A stretch of DNA of 64,000 bases from Plantago major (Eukaryota; Streptophyta; Magnoliopsida; Lamiales; Plantaginaceae): positions 91,416,914-91,480,913 of the forward strand of contig CM048839.1 of assembly GCA_026545765.1 (NCBI GenBank). Direction: 5' to 3'. Below are positions 23,560 through 35,491 of this stretch, piece by piece. The position numbers were made by a program, and so were the translations under genes. The notes under the pieces were generated by a model. The model was not told where the DNA came from, did not search any database, and saw only the letters and a list, made by a program, of their open reading frames with translations. Each line of letters begins with the position of its first letter. Position 1 is the stretch's first letter.

Positions 23560-23862
23560 GTTAAAGTATCTTCAACATAGGAACAATACTTCAGTATCTT
23601 CAGCAGGGGTTGGATCATGCATGATCTTCTCTCCTGGAATCTCTAAATTCCACTTGAATTTTCTGACGACGTTGTTAAGAAATATAAGCATCTCCAGCCT
23701 AGCAAACTCTTTCCCCAGGCACATGTGAGGTCCTCTTCCAAACGGGATGAATGAAAATGGAGCTGGTCCGGTTCCTTCCTACCTTGATGGATCATCGAAC
23801 TTTGTAGGTTCTGGAAAGAAGCTTAGATCTCTGCGTGTCAAACAAGAACTTCAAAACAACTG
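23560..23862 (-). pseudogene. CYP716-like P450, last exon only, broken
   Basis: The minus strand from about 23862 down is homologous to the last exon of the two intact P450 genes nearby. It contains [20 protein letters not shown] (the haem-binding loop), [19 protein letters not shown] and [12 protein letters not shown]. It is disabled: a TAG interrupts FDDPSR-EGTGPAP, the start of the exon is out of frame, and the tail diverges before the normal stop. Exons 1 to 3 are absent. Homology ends at the exon's splice acceptor (AACAACTG at about 23862), where LTR-like sequence begins. Confidence 0.85.
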
Positions 23863-24262
23863 CTGTTAGGTAATCATACGAGAACAGATCAAACTCTCAA
23901 ACACAATCAATCAGAAAGATCAACACTCTTTAATCTCACCAATTAATCACAAAATTAAACTAGTTCAAATCAATCAAACAAGAACGAAGAACAAAAATCA
24001 ACGAACACAAGATTTGATGTGGTTCGATTGCACTCAGCAATTTACGTCCACGGGAGAACAACTTCAATTCACTAATTCACCGGAGAAAGTTACAAAGAAT
24101 GATCGGAGCTCCGATGAATACAAAAGAACTCATATTTACTGCACACCACCAACTGGTTCATCATTGCATCAATATCAAGGTCTTAATTAGGTCTATGTAC
24201 ATAATTTCGTATCTTCACCATATCTGTAAGATGAAGCTGAAGGTGAAGATGAAACTTCGGTC
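23863..24262. mobile_element. LTR-like retroelement fragment between P450 copies
   Basis: The sequence begins TGTTAGGTAATCATACGAG, the usual type of plant LTR start. It contains GATTTGATGTGGTTCG and TTTACGTCCACGGGAG, phrases common in plant copia/TRIM LTRs. It replaces the expected intron 3 side of the broken P450 copy. No matching second LTR was found, so this is a solo or truncated LTR. The tail near 24200-24262 is probably the 3' UTR of the adjacent intact P450 gene. Confidence 0.4.
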
Positions 24263-25987
24263 TTACACCTTGTGGGGGAGGAGTCGGATAGGAAGTCCTT
24301 CGACTGGGCTAGGAAAGGGCTCGTAAATTATTTTCTCGCCAGGCATCTGTAATTTCCACCTGAATCTTCTCACAACATTGTGAAGGAATATAAGTATCTC
24401 AAGACGAGCAAACTCTTTCCCCAGGCACATACGAGGTCCTCCACCGAAAGGCACAAATGTATATGGAAGAGGATCTGTGCGTTCGAATCTGGATGGTTCA
24501 AATTCTGCCGGGTCTGGAAAGTAGCTGGGATCTTTGTGTGTCAACAAAGAAGAGCAATACAACTGTAACAAGAGACTACCACAATACCACATTATTTTTC
24601 CGCCTTTCCTTTTCTTATTGAAGGGAAATGTATTAGAGGTAGCATATTACCTTCCATCCTTTCGGGATGTCATAGACTCCATATTTGAAATCCACAACTG
24701 CTTCTCTAAACACGCCAGATATGGGCGGAGCCATTCGCATAGTTTCAGATGCTACATACCATGAGTACTTCATCTTCTTTATATCATCCCATTGCAAACA
24801 TTCTCCTTCATCTTTTGAGGATGCGATTTCCTTTTGCTCTGATATTCAAATTTAAATGAACATAAAATAACAACAAAACTGGAGAAATTATATGATATGT
24901 TAATCGAAAACAGACCTGTCAACACCTTGTCATAGACTTGAGGATGAAGTGCAAGATTATTCATGAGCATGGTTAAAACACAACTTGAAGTGTCATGTCC
25001 AGCAAATAATAGCAGAAGTATATTATTTAAGATAACCGAATCGGACATAAACTGTCCATTTTCATCAGGGTGGGAAAGTAAATAGGACAACAGATCCTGT
25101 GCAGTTGTAGCAGTTTTCTGTTCTAAATCTAATTTCCTCTGTTTCATTATCACTTGAAGCTCCTTTCTAATTGCATTAGTCGCTCTCTTTGCTTTATAAA
25201 ATCTCGTTCCTGGAACGTTTACAGGGATTGATATTACCCCTTTTATAAAAACATCAAAAAGGGCAGCAAGCTTTTCAATCTGCACTGGTTCTTCAATGCT
25301 CATAAAAAGACGGCAAGCCAGCTCAAACGTAAATAGTCTGATTGTTGGGAAGACCTTCACTTCCTCTTTACCTTGACAAACATGAAACAGAAGTGTTCAA
25401 TTCAGAATCATAACTTACCTATTCATGGACATATTATATGAGTACACACCTTTCCAATGAGCATCAAGGTGTTTTTGAGCAACCGAATCCATAATTTTGA
25501 TATAAAGCTTTGTGAACGCATCAGGGCTAACAAAGTAAGACATCATCTTTCTCATTTGAATTCCTTCGATCCCACTAGACGTTGACAAGCATTTCCCAAG
25601 TATTTTGTTTACAGAAGGAGGCCACCAAACTGTGACCAACTTAGTTTCATTGCTGAACAAGAACTTACTCGCGGCAGGACCATACAACACAGCTACAGAC
25701 TGTCCCATAAGTGAAGTCTTAAACACCTGAGCCTTATTCTTTTTTATTCTCTCCTGGAAAAACTTTTCTGGCGTACCATTATAGCGTGCAGCGATAAATG
25801 CCATTGTTTCACCAAGAATTGGGAGTCCATAGCTTCCTGGAGGAAGATTCAAAGGCTTCTTTGCTGATTTAGCTTTGCCTTTGATGAGAAGAGTGACAAG
25901 AACTATGAAGATGCATATCAATGTCGACGGAACCATCAATATAAAAGTTGGTTCTGAAGGCAACACGTCTAGTAGCTTGCCTGCCAT
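24263..25987 (-). CDS. cytochrome P450, CYP716-like (493 aa)
   Basis: Four exons on the minus strand, GT-AG borders: 25987-25450, 25371-24916, 24838-24651, 24562-24263. They give 1482 nt. An N-terminal membrane anchor lies at about residues 18-42, followed by the hinge [19 protein letters not shown]. The I-helix oxygen-binding motif AGHDTS is at 303-308, the K-helix ExxR is SETMR, the PERF-type FEPSRF at 415-420, and the haem loop [10 protein letters not shown] has the thiolate Cys near 440. [11 protein letters not shown] and GSYGxPxLGE are typical of the CYP716 family, whose characterised members mostly oxidise pentacyclic triterpenes such as beta-amyrin in the ER. The exact substrate cannot be inferred. 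The start MAGKLLDV was chosen over an upstream MLNMC because the latter lies in likely leader sequence. All catalytic motifs are intact. Confidence 0.88.
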
Positions 25988-26538
25988 ATCTGTTAAACAC
26001 ATATTCAACATTCACATTTTCTGTTTTACAAAGTTTATGCAGATGAAACAAATAGTATTCTTAACAGTAAATTAGCAAGAATCTAAGTTTGACGTAAGTA
26101 CCTGATTGATTGTGTTCAAGAGACAATGTCGAAGCAATGATTAACTATTCCAGATTGAAGATGAAAAATGATATTTGTATATCATATCCTCTGCCTCTTA
26201 TTCTTGAATAGCAATGTGATGGGCATGCTAAATTACAAAACAGAATATGTTTGTTTTGCCAAGTCATGAGATTCCTTCTACCTGTTCTGTATGTTTGACA
26301 TTTCTCTTATAATATTTGAATTATAATCAATATTACACTTGAAATTAAGGTGCAAGTTAACAGGCGAGCCAACACTGATTGTGTTATGTTCTGCACTTTA
26401 ATTTACTTTTTATATGTTTTGACTTTGTTGTTAATAAAATCTTGAAATGTATTCTTCGAAATATGAATGGATGTCGCCGTATGTTATTGAAATTGCATGA
26501 ACGTGTCGCCGTGTTACATAAAAGTATCTTGTAACTTA

Positions 26539-27233
26539 CTCCAATAGTGGGGTGTGCATTACACTCTCCATTTGTGCAAGTGGGCTTATATTTTTTGACA
26601 TAAAAATCTTAAATATCACTAATTATAAGAACAATAAATTGATTTTTCTTAAAAAAATGTAAGACTTTATAACAAATATTATGGTAGTTTAAAAAAAATT
26701 ATTAAGGATTATTTAAAATTAATTTTTTTTTATTAAAGTTACAAATTAAATATGAAAAAACTAATATATTTTTTCTTTATAATTATTTTTGAATATTAAT
26801 ACAAATGTATTAATATAAGGATCAATTAATTTTCTAAGCGAGTTAGACAGTTTCACATAAATATTTTCAAAATAACAATAATTCATAATCTACACTATAT
26901 GATCATAACACTTTTGCCTTGAATAATTTTGATAATTTTTTGTAGTGCTATTATAAATTTTGATAATATCACTACTAATTTTTTATAACATTTTTATTTA
27001 TATAATTATTCTTCAATTTAGTAAAACTATTATTTATATTTCTTTTAATTTTCACATATTTCTTTTTTAGTTCATTTTATTATAATTTTTTTGTAGTTTT
27101 AATAATTTTAAATTAATCTTATTGCTCTTGGTTCCAAAAAAAAATTATTGTGAATTTTTAACACTTGTAAAATTAAAAAAGAAAGCGAATTCACTTGCAC
27201 ATGGAGAGTGTAATACACACACAATTATTGGAG
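26539..27233. mobile_element. AT-rich element with 40-45-bp terminal inverted repeats
   Basis: The left end (from 26539, with TGCATTACACTCTCCA at 26555-26570) and the right end (TGGAGAGTGTAATACAC at 27202-27218, extending to 27233) are inverted copies over roughly 40-45 bp with a few mismatches. They enclose about 600 bp of extremely AT-rich, non-coding sequence. No clear target duplication could be read, so the superfamily is open (MULE-like MITE or similar). Sequence on both sides (26000-26538 and 27234-27560) shows no other supported feature. Confidence 0.5.
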
Positions 27234-27560
27234 CAATTGTACATACTTTTAGAGAACATGAGGTATATTCGTGCAATTTCAAGAACATAAGGTATATCCA
27301 TGCATTTTGTGAAGAACATAGGTACATTTATGCATTTTACTCGACTTTCTTCATTAATCTAACATTGTTTCACATTTTTAGTTGATTTTGTTTATTATAG
27401 GTATATGTTACAGAGATGAGCATAGATGAAATTCCAAAAGAAAGCTTTGAAGAAGATTTTAGTCTGTTAAAAAGAAAATACTGGGTAAGGGTTGGACTCT
27501 AAATACCTAAATATAGCAACAAGATATGCGGATATACAGAGCCGTCAAGCTACTTTTGAG

Positions 27561-28468
27561 AAAGGAAAAATTACAGATACTACCCCTTAAATTGACCCTC
27601 ATTTCAAATTCAACCCCGGATTGACTTAAATTACAGATAGACCCATTTTTTTCAAAGGTCAAATTCAACAATTACAACCAGCCCCATAAGTCAACTTTTT
27701 CTCCTATTTTTTCTTTTCTTTATAATTCCATAATTATATTAGTTTTAGTTTATTACAAAATAAGCCCTAACAGTTTTCAATTTTTATAAAAAGATTCCCA
27801 AAAATTTTAATTATTAAAATTTTAACCCTCTTCTCCACCACCCATCTTCTTCCCCACCACCAACACCGCCACACCGCCACCAAAACCACCACACCGCCAC
27901 CGACACCACCAACACCACTGCTTCCATGGCGGAAGCTCAAGCTTCCACCATGGAAGCTCTGTAACAGTTACAGAGCTTCCATGGCGGAAGCTTGAGCTTC
28001 CTCCATGGAAGCTCCTTTTCCAGGAGTGAGCTCCTTTTCCGGTAGTGGTGTTTTCGGCAGTGGTGGGGGTGCTGTAGGTGGTGGTGTTTTACAGAGCTTC
28101 CATGACGGAAGCTTGAGCTTCCGCCATGGAAGCTCCTTTTCCGGGAGTGAAGCTCCTTTTCCGGCAGTGGTGGGGTGGTGTTGGTGGTGGGGAAGAAGAT
28201 GGATGGGTTATTTATGTTAGTTAATAAGTTTTGGAGATTGTTTTAAAATATTTTGGGTTACTTTTGTAAGTTATAAAATATTAGAGTCAAGTATGTAATA
28301 AAATGAAACTTGTAAATTGCAACTGAGTCCATTTAATTTAATTTTCTTTTATTTTTTGTTTGGTCAACTCAAAAATGGGGATTTGGACCTATCTGTGATT
28401 GTTGCCAATCTAGGGACGAATATGTAATTGGTCCAAATTTAAGGGGAACCATAGGTAATTCGCCCTTT
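27561..28468. mobile_element. foldback-type non-autonomous Mutator-like element
   Basis: The left end (AAAGGAAAAATTACAGATA, then TACCCCTTAAATTGACC) and the right end (inverted: GGTAATTCGCCCTTT with CCAAATTTAAGGGGAA) pair as terminal inverted repeats. Further inside, CATCTTCTTCCCCACCACC (about 27843) pairs with GGTGGTGGGGAAGAAGATG (about 28174), so the arms extend far into the element. The centre holds a near-perfect palindrome (27948-27984). The termini resemble those of the large Mutator-like element at 47947 (GGGAAAATTACATATACC). No coding region; short frames here are spurious. Confidence 0.55.
27948..27984. repeat. 37-bp palindrome
   Basis: CCATGGAAGCTCTGTAAC and GTTACAGAGCTTCCATGG are perfect 18-nt inverted arms around a single central A. 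The TTCCATGG/GGAAGCT units recur on both sides (27920-27945 and 27976-28150), giving a cluster of nested hairpins inside the foldback element. Confidence 0.85.
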
Positions 28469-28639
28469 GAGAAATCTACATACACTTGTAACCTAGAAGT
28501 TTTAGCTAGACTTTGATATTACTGTTGCATCGGATGTGTGATCTTGGATTCTTGGTAACTTAGATTCGTCTAGGTCAGTAGTACTAAAGTAGGTGAAACT
28601 GTTCAACTGTTTAGCTTTGTGCAATTCAAACTTCCAATC

Positions 28640-28790
28640 CATGGAAGTTTGAATCTAGTTTTTGTAAATACATATTCTTCGAACTGTGGATATTTTGCCT
28701 AAGACTCGGTAAGTATATTTATATACCTGCTAAAAATCAATTGTTGTGTTCTGTGTTTAATCCACTGTTGTTTGATCTTGATGTGCTGAA
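28640..28790 (+). repeat. LTR relic related to the copia element at 35.5-40.7 kb
   Basis: GGATATTTTGCCTAAGACTC followed by GTAAGTATATTTATATACC matches the 3' portion of the LTRs at 35492 and 40001 (GGATATTTTGCCTATGGCCC, GTAGGTATATTTATATACC). It is embedded in sequence without other recognisable features (28469-29610), so it is an old diverged fragment. Confidence 0.55.
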
Positions 28791-29610
28791 ATCTGGAAGT
28801 TTTGTTCGCCACTGTTAAGTCGAGTTACAGACACTGTTGACTCAACATCGACATCGATAGTGACTGTCACTCTGTGGCTGTGAATTACAAAGTTCAGATT
28901 CATAGAATTTAGTTCTGTCTTGAAAGTTTAGTTTTGTTGTGTTTCTGGTTGTTTTAAGTGTCCATCATTTAATATTGCATCAACTGTAATATCAACATTG
29001 GTATTAACAGTATATCAACTGTCAAGAAGTTGAAATCCAGATCCTTATATTCAAATTTAATTTTCGTTGCATTCTAATTATTTCGTTTATTTGTGAGTGT
29101 TGCATCAATTGTTGACTCAACATCGATATTAATAGTGTGGTTACAGGAAGTTACAAATCCAGGTCGATGGTGCCCCAGATCAATTAAGTCCTAGTTCAGA
29201 TGTAATGGCTGATTAGCCCAACACGCTCTACATTTTGATGGTGTGTGGACCCTTGTACTCAACAGGCACAGTCGCACAGATAACATGGATCCAGTCATCC
29301 AGCAGTATAGTTTCTTTAGATTAACAGTTTCTTACTGAAACTACTAAACAGAGTTCTTGTTATTTTGTTATTTCTGCTGCATTACTATTACTATTGCAAA
29401 AAAATTATATCACACTTTCATGGTCATGGAGAAATTAATAGATAATTCTATGTATATCTTTCAGTCCTTTAACATCTGAGTATGAGTGAAACACAATAGA
29501 AAATATATGGCATTGCTGAAGCCTGAAATCATAATAGAGCTATGAAGATGTATGACAGAGAGTCAGAGATCATTAGAGCGTTTCGATACACGAAACAAGA
29601 AACCTAGCAT

Positions 29611-31657
29611 TTAAGTAGTATGGCTCTGGATGCGGATAGGAAGTCCATGAGCTGGTGTGGGCATTGGATCATATATAATCTTCTCTTCCTGAATAGCTAA
29701 CTCCCACTTGAATCTCCTCATAATATTGTGTAGAAATATAAGAATCTCAAGCCGAGCAAATTCTTTTCCCAGGCACATACGAGGTCCCCCACCAAAGGGA
29801 ATGAACGAAAAAGGAGTTGGTCCTGCCCCTTCAAATCTTGACGGATCGAACTTTTGGTAGTCTTGAAATATGCTAGGATCTCTGTGTATGGAAGATGAGC
29901 TCCAGTACAACTGTCACCAGAATTAAGAAATAATAAGTGAGCTGGAATTCTTGTATTGGCAAGATTTTTACTGTATCATGTCTAATATTTTTATTTTTTT
30001 GCATAATTCGTGCTTGAGAAGAAACTAGTCTAGCAGTTTAGCTAGTAGGCAAGTGTAATCTGAGAATGTGAAATTACCTTCCATCCCTTGGGAATGTCAT
30101 AACCTGCATAATTTATATCAGCCACTGCTTCTCTGAAAGCGCCTATTACTGGTGGCGATAGTCTTATTGTTTCGCATACTACGTTCCATGAGTACCTCAT
30201 CTTCTGTATGTCCTCCCATTGTAGAAACTCTCCAGGTTCTTTAGAAGATGCAATTTCATTGTGCTCTGGTATGCAAAATTGTTTCAAATGCCATGAAAAC
30301 ATGGATCTTAAAAAGCATCATAGGATTTCCATGCACAGGGACGGTTTGTATAAGATTGGTGTGAACTACTTCTAGATATTCATAGAGAAAACGTCGTAAA
30401 AATGAGTTCATAAACTTTGTGTCTCCAAATTTTAAGGCTTTCGTCTATGCAAAAACAAGAATCCATTTCAACTAATGATTCAATAGTTATTATATGAGGC
30501 CATGAGGGAGGCCAGCAGCACTGACCTCGCAATACTTTGTCATAAACTTGAGGAAGTTCTGCTAGATTCTTCATCAGCATAGTTATAGCAACACTAGAAG
30601 TGTCATGGCCAGCAAAGAGCAGCATCAGTACATTGTTTACGATCACAGATTCTGACATGTACTTTCCATTTTCATCTGGAGAAGAAAGTAAATGGGACAG
30701 AAGATCTTGTGAAGACGTACAGCTCTTCTGTTCCAGGGCAGCTCTTCTCTGCCTGACTATCTCTCGAAGTTTACTCTTTATTGTAGCCGTCGCTTTCCTG
30801 GCATTATAGAATCTTGTCCCCGGAATGTTTATAGGAATCGAGATTATTCCTCTCAAGAAAATATTGAACAGAATAGCAAGCTCTGATATCTGCTCCGAGT
30901 CTTCAAGGCTCATAAAAAGGCGGCAGGCTAGTTCGAACGTGTACAATTTAATGGTTGGGAACACTTTCACCTCCTCTTTACCTTCACCAGGATTAGGAAA
31001 AAAGCTGAAGTTAAGCATTTCATATAGAAGGAATGAAGGATAAAATCAGGGCAGACCCAAAGAGTTAGCAGGCACTCGCCTGCGAAATCCTGGAGTCTGC
31101 CATTCGTCCAAGTCTCTGTAACCGTGAAATAATATCATCTCAGCAGACATAGTATACAGACACTTACCTAGCCAGTGAGTGTTGATATGCTGCTGAGAAA
31201 CCAAATCCATAGTTTTGATGTAAAGCCTGGTGAACGCATCTGGAGTGACAAAATAAGACACCATCCTTCTCATCTGCTTGCCTTCGTCTCCACCGCTTGT
31301 CGCCAAGCATGGTCCAAGAAGCTTCCTGACAGAGCTAGGCCACCAGACAGTCACCAATTTGTTCTCATTACTGAACAAGAACTTATTCCCTGCAGGACCA
31401 CACAACACGGCCATACGTTCCCCCATCATCGATGTTTTAAAAACTTGAGATTTATACTTGTCCCTTCTATCAAACAGAAAATTCTCCGGTTTTCCATTTA
31501 CTCCAGCACCAAGAAAATCGATTGTCTCGCCAAGAATTGGCCAGCCGTAGCTCCCCGGAGGAAGATTACGTGTCTTTCTGTTCGCTTTTCCATAAAGTTT
31601 TGCAATCAGATAGACAAGCAAAGCAAGAGCAAAGAAAGATGCTAGCACTATGATCAT
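29611..31657 (-). CDS. cytochrome P450, CYP716-like (477 aa)
   Basis: Four minus-strand exons: 31657-31168, 30981-30526, 30265-30078, 29910-29611. They give 1434 nt. Exons 2, 3 and 4 (456, 188, 300 nt) have exactly the same lengths and phases as in the neighbouring P450 at 24263-25987. A membrane anchor follows the start ([19 protein letters not shown]), then the hinge [25 protein letters not shown] lies near 287-292, the ExxR is CETIR, the PERF-type is FDPSRF, and the haem loop is [10 protein letters not shown] with Cys near 424. It reads as a complete CYP716-like enzyme, expected at the ER membrane with a reductase partner; triterpenoid oxidation is inferred from the family only. The N-terminus is 16 residues shorter than that of its neighbour. 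Confidence 0.88.
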
Positions 31658-31710
31658 TGTTGAAAGATATTTGCTCTTTTAGACAGCAGGGATAAGGATT
31701 AAGGACCAGC

Positions 31711-31717
31711 ATTTATA
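31711..31717 (-). promoter_or_regulatory. candidate TATA box of the 477-aa P450 gene
   Basis: TATAAAT on the minus strand, about 55 nt upstream of the start codon at 31657. Position and sequence suit a core promoter, although it would leave a short leader. Confidence 0.35.
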
Positions 31718-31719
31718 TG

Positions 31720-33243
31720 CATTAATGCATGATGATAGAATGCACATTGTAAAGGTGTTGCTGCTTGTAATGGGGAACCAGTTCACACCCACTATACTTT
31801 GAACTGTGGACAAAAAGGTATGTAAGCTGCTCTGTCTTAGCCTCTCATTTTCTTGAAATAAATAACTCAATTGAACCCATAACAAAATTTATTTTGGGTA
31901 AGCCAGTGTCTATGAATTTCACTGTTTTCTGAAAAGAAGAAAGCATGGTTTCTTCTGTTTTGTTTTCTTGTTCGGTATGGAATGCTTGGTTGAAAAGTTT
32001 GTACACATGCATTAAATGTTGTTTGATTGGAACTTCACTAGGAGTGGGTTACTGATGTGAGTGCAGAATTTTATCCTGAAGATCTGTTGTTCTTGGATAA
32101 GCTCCACTTTTTTCCGAGTGGGAGATAATGATAACATACTCAGACTAAAGGCCGACCCATGATTCAAATTTGGGGATGGGCAAATGCCCCACTATGCCCC
32201 CTCCTGGGTCTATCCTGCTTATACTGCAGTTTCTAAATTACTATGAGAAATAATGTGAATCCCCTTCTGGCTGACAGCGAATATTTTTTTTCCCAGACTT
32301 CAACTCCAGGGATCCATGATTTAAGTCTCAATTTAGAACGAACTTATAACCTAGCGTATAAATTAGATTAGGTTATTGGGGAATTTGGTGATAGATTTTC
32401 CAGAGCCGGCTCAAGTGAGGTCGGCAGTGTATTCATAACCAACAAAACACTAACTAAACCTGTCCATTCACAAGTGGCTAATCTATATGAATGAGATGCC
32501 ATTCTTGTCAAAATGAGTCAATTTTTTCCAGAATACACAAGCACAAATAAAAGCAAATAAATATCTAAAGCTAGCTGTCCAAAAATCACTCATTGCCTCA
32601 GTTATGTCTTATCCAACTCATGTCAAAATGGAAGTTTAGAATTGTTGCTATTACCACAAGAAAATGACATAAGCATTAGACATGGCATGATTATGTCACA
32701 GCCAAAACCAAAGGCCAAACACCATTGATTGGCTGCTGCTATAAGGTTGCTGCAAGTTTGTGTGTCAAAATATCCCAAGATCAAAACTGATTTCTGAAGC
32801 CAAAACATAAATCTGATCAAGTGTTTCCCTTGCACAAAATGTAACATGGATTTCACATTCCATTAGCATTATATAAGGTTTAAGGGATATTACAAATGTC
32901 ATGAAAAGGATCTCATCTCCTATCAGAGAGGGTTCAGAAGTCGGTTGGGGTCTCATTGCTTAATCTCAAGAGGAACTGGAGGATTTGGCGTCGAGCCTCA
33001 AATAAACGTTAATCGAACATAACTCTGTGAATTTGCGTATCTCGGACCAGTTGTGGTCATGTTCATGGTAGTTGAGGCAAAATTAATAACTAAATGAATG
33101 TCAGAGACTCAGAATGCAGCTCTGTGGATTATATTCGCCGAACTAGAATGGAGCCATGCCATAAAAAAGGAGAATGTTCTATGTTACTCTATTTTCCGGG
33201 CAGTGATGCAGCAGTGTGTTGGGATGGAGATTGTATAGCAGCA
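31720..33243. other. intergenic, nothing recognised
   Basis: The spacer between the P450 cluster and the small conserved gene contains only short chance frames. No motif-bearing frame, RNA gene or element ends were found. Confidence 0.4.
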
Positions 33244-34245
33244 TCAGAGAATGAGGCAGAGACAACGGCCGCCTCCTTCATCATCGTCCGTATCCCCTGA
33301 TTCACTAGAGCAAAACTTTATGTTAGACAAAAACTAGCCAAAGTAGATGAATTTGTAAAATGGAGAATTTAGCATCTCCTGGTGACAACAACCAGCAACA
33401 TTTCATTGAATTGAAAGAATCACAAGGCTCACACAGGGGCAAATTCCAGCATATTTAGCAACAGAATTGCACAGAGTTTCTTACTAAGACATTTAGATTC
33501 CCACATTGATCATCAAGCAAACAGATTGTGTAATTTATTTAAAGAACGGTATTGTCAATTTTGCTATCAACCAGAAGCCTCAATAAGCTGATGAAGCAGT
33601 CAAGCAGCTCTTTGATACTAAAATCTACAGATATCTTTCTTGAATTTCACTTCCCTTCATCTAGAGGATTTAGATGTCACATTACTTAGTACAGCTGATA
33701 TTATGCTTATAGAAATCATCTTTTAATTCATAAACTAAAATCAATTTCCCTGCTTAGGCACTGTTTCAGTTCAAGATTTCTGATGCAGCAAGTTAAAAGA
33801 TTACTACACTTGACCACACACATAAGATCAAATATAGACTACTACTCTTAGCAAAGTAAATTTAACAAAAAGAATTGAACAGGAAAGAGATGGATAAAAG
33901 TAACATTCACCTGGATTCAAACTCCTTAATCTCAACAAGTTCTTTCCCCAGATTATCCATCCATTTCACACTCTTCTTCTCATCAGACTCACAATGGATC
34001 TTCCTAATACAGCTCTTAAGTACATGTACATTCCCATTCAAACCATCCACCTGGTCTTCTTTTTCCTCAGAAGATGAGCTATCAGATTCAGAAGCATCAG
34101 CAACAACAGCAACTGAACTAGGTACAACTAGGTGTTGTGGGTTCTTTTCCAACTTAATTGGACTTGATGAAGTGTAAATATGAGCTGCAGAGGGTTTGCA
34201 GAAGCAAATGAATGGACAATGGATCTTACAAAACAAAAGCCTCAT
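33244..34245 (-). CDS. small conserved plant protein of unknown function (131 aa)
   Basis: Two minus-strand exons, 34245-33911 and 33304-33244, join across a GT-AG intron into 396 nt. The protein begins MRLLFCKIHCPFICFCKPSA, then HIYTSSSPIKLEKNPQHLVV and a Ser/Glu-rich linker (about residues 45-65). Next come VLKSCIRK, KKSVKWMDNLGKELVEIKEF and the tail SSESGDTDDDEGGGRCLCLI, ending in -LIL. The Cys-rich N-terminus, the KSC..K / KWMDNLGKEL motif and the short acidic tail ending in CLCLIL match, from memory, a family of uncharacterised angiosperm proteins. The small second exon supports the model because it supplies exactly that tail. An in-frame ATG seven codons upstream (34266) is an alternative start. 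Function unknown. Confidence 0.72.
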
Positions 34246-34760
34246 CAATAATTCTTCCTTCATCACCTACTCATCTCACCTTCAAACTTGTCCATACCCA
34301 CGATCAAAGAAAAGGAAGAACAAAAAATCTCACCTTTTTGCCAAGATTCCAAAATCAGGAAGAAAAGCAAGAAACTTTACAATCAAATTTGCTTTCTTGA
34401 TGGCTCCTGAAGCAGAATTCAAGAAATGTGAAGAATTTGATCAACAACTATTCAAAAGTAACCGGAGACAAAAACAGCAGAAACTATTTCATGGGAGTCA
34501 GAGAACAGGAAGAAAGATGTTAGATTCATCTGTCAGAATGGAACAAAAAGACTGTCATGCCCTTGTTGAAGAACATGGTACTGACACTAGAAAAGATGAC
34601 TCCATTTGAATAAACAACAGAAACTGCAATAATGGAAGGCAAAAAGATATGGAAGAATTGAAGTGAGAAGAAAGAAGAAAGGAAGAATATGAAATGGGAG
34701 AGTATAGTATTTGTGCTTAGCTGGACTTTTTCCAGCTATGTGCACCAATAAGAAAGGCAA

Positions 34761-34805
34761 CCAAACCAAGCCAAACCAAGCCAAGCCAAACCAAACCAAA
34801 CCAAA
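34761..34805. repeat. CCAAA/CCAAG pentanucleotide repeat
   Basis: About nine units of CCAAA and CCAAG in a row lie upstream of the small conserved gene. Simple sequence repeat. The region 34806-35491 downstream holds a poly-T run (about 35305-35325) and nothing else recognisable. Confidence 0.8.
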
Positions 34806-35491
34806 TATCTAAAAACATTCCATTATATGAATTGTGTGTTATACTTCTACTACTACTACTATTCTATATCTTTAACTGCCATTATTAACAGAAACTCAGG
34901 TAGTACTATTAATTATTAATTATAATTTCTGGTGAGCCACCTTTTGTAATTGAATGGTTCTTTTCTTCGTTTACCAACTAACCATATTATTATTATAAAA
35001 TTAACAGTTTACAACCCAAAGAAAACAAACATCTTTATCCTATTTCTGTGCACTACCTTTGTATATACTATATGTCAATCTAACTTCTGCAATTGCAAAA
35101 GTTTGATTAAGTATTAACATGGATCAAGTCAACAAGGTGATATGATACAGTTACATTACCTCAAGACCAAGTCTGTTGATTAGGTGAGTTTTGGGCATAC
35201 AAGTTACAACCCCCATCTAATACAGATGCATTACTATACGTTATATTTCAAGTGTTAATGAAAGATCGATGATGGTATCTCCGGCTCAATCTTAACTTTC
35301 TACTTTTTTTTTTTTTTTTTTTTAATTTGTCTCAATCTTAACTTATCATGCCTTGAATAAAAAATCTATATTATAATTTATTCGCTATCTCTCGTGCTCA
35401 TACTTTTATTCAATTATCATTCCATTTCCTAAATTATTCTAATTATTTTATATAGTTTACTTTTAAAACTCATGTCCACTTTAATGATAAG

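Noticed and set aside
23560..31657. Calling the P450 pair a triterpenoid biosynthetic gene cluster
   Set aside because: No oxidosqualene cyclase, transferase or other pathway gene is visible; only the P450 family supports it.
34196..34609. 137-codon plus-strand frame upstream of the small conserved gene
   Set aside because: Antisense to the leader and first exon of the minus-strand gene; Lys/Gln-rich from poly-purine sequence.
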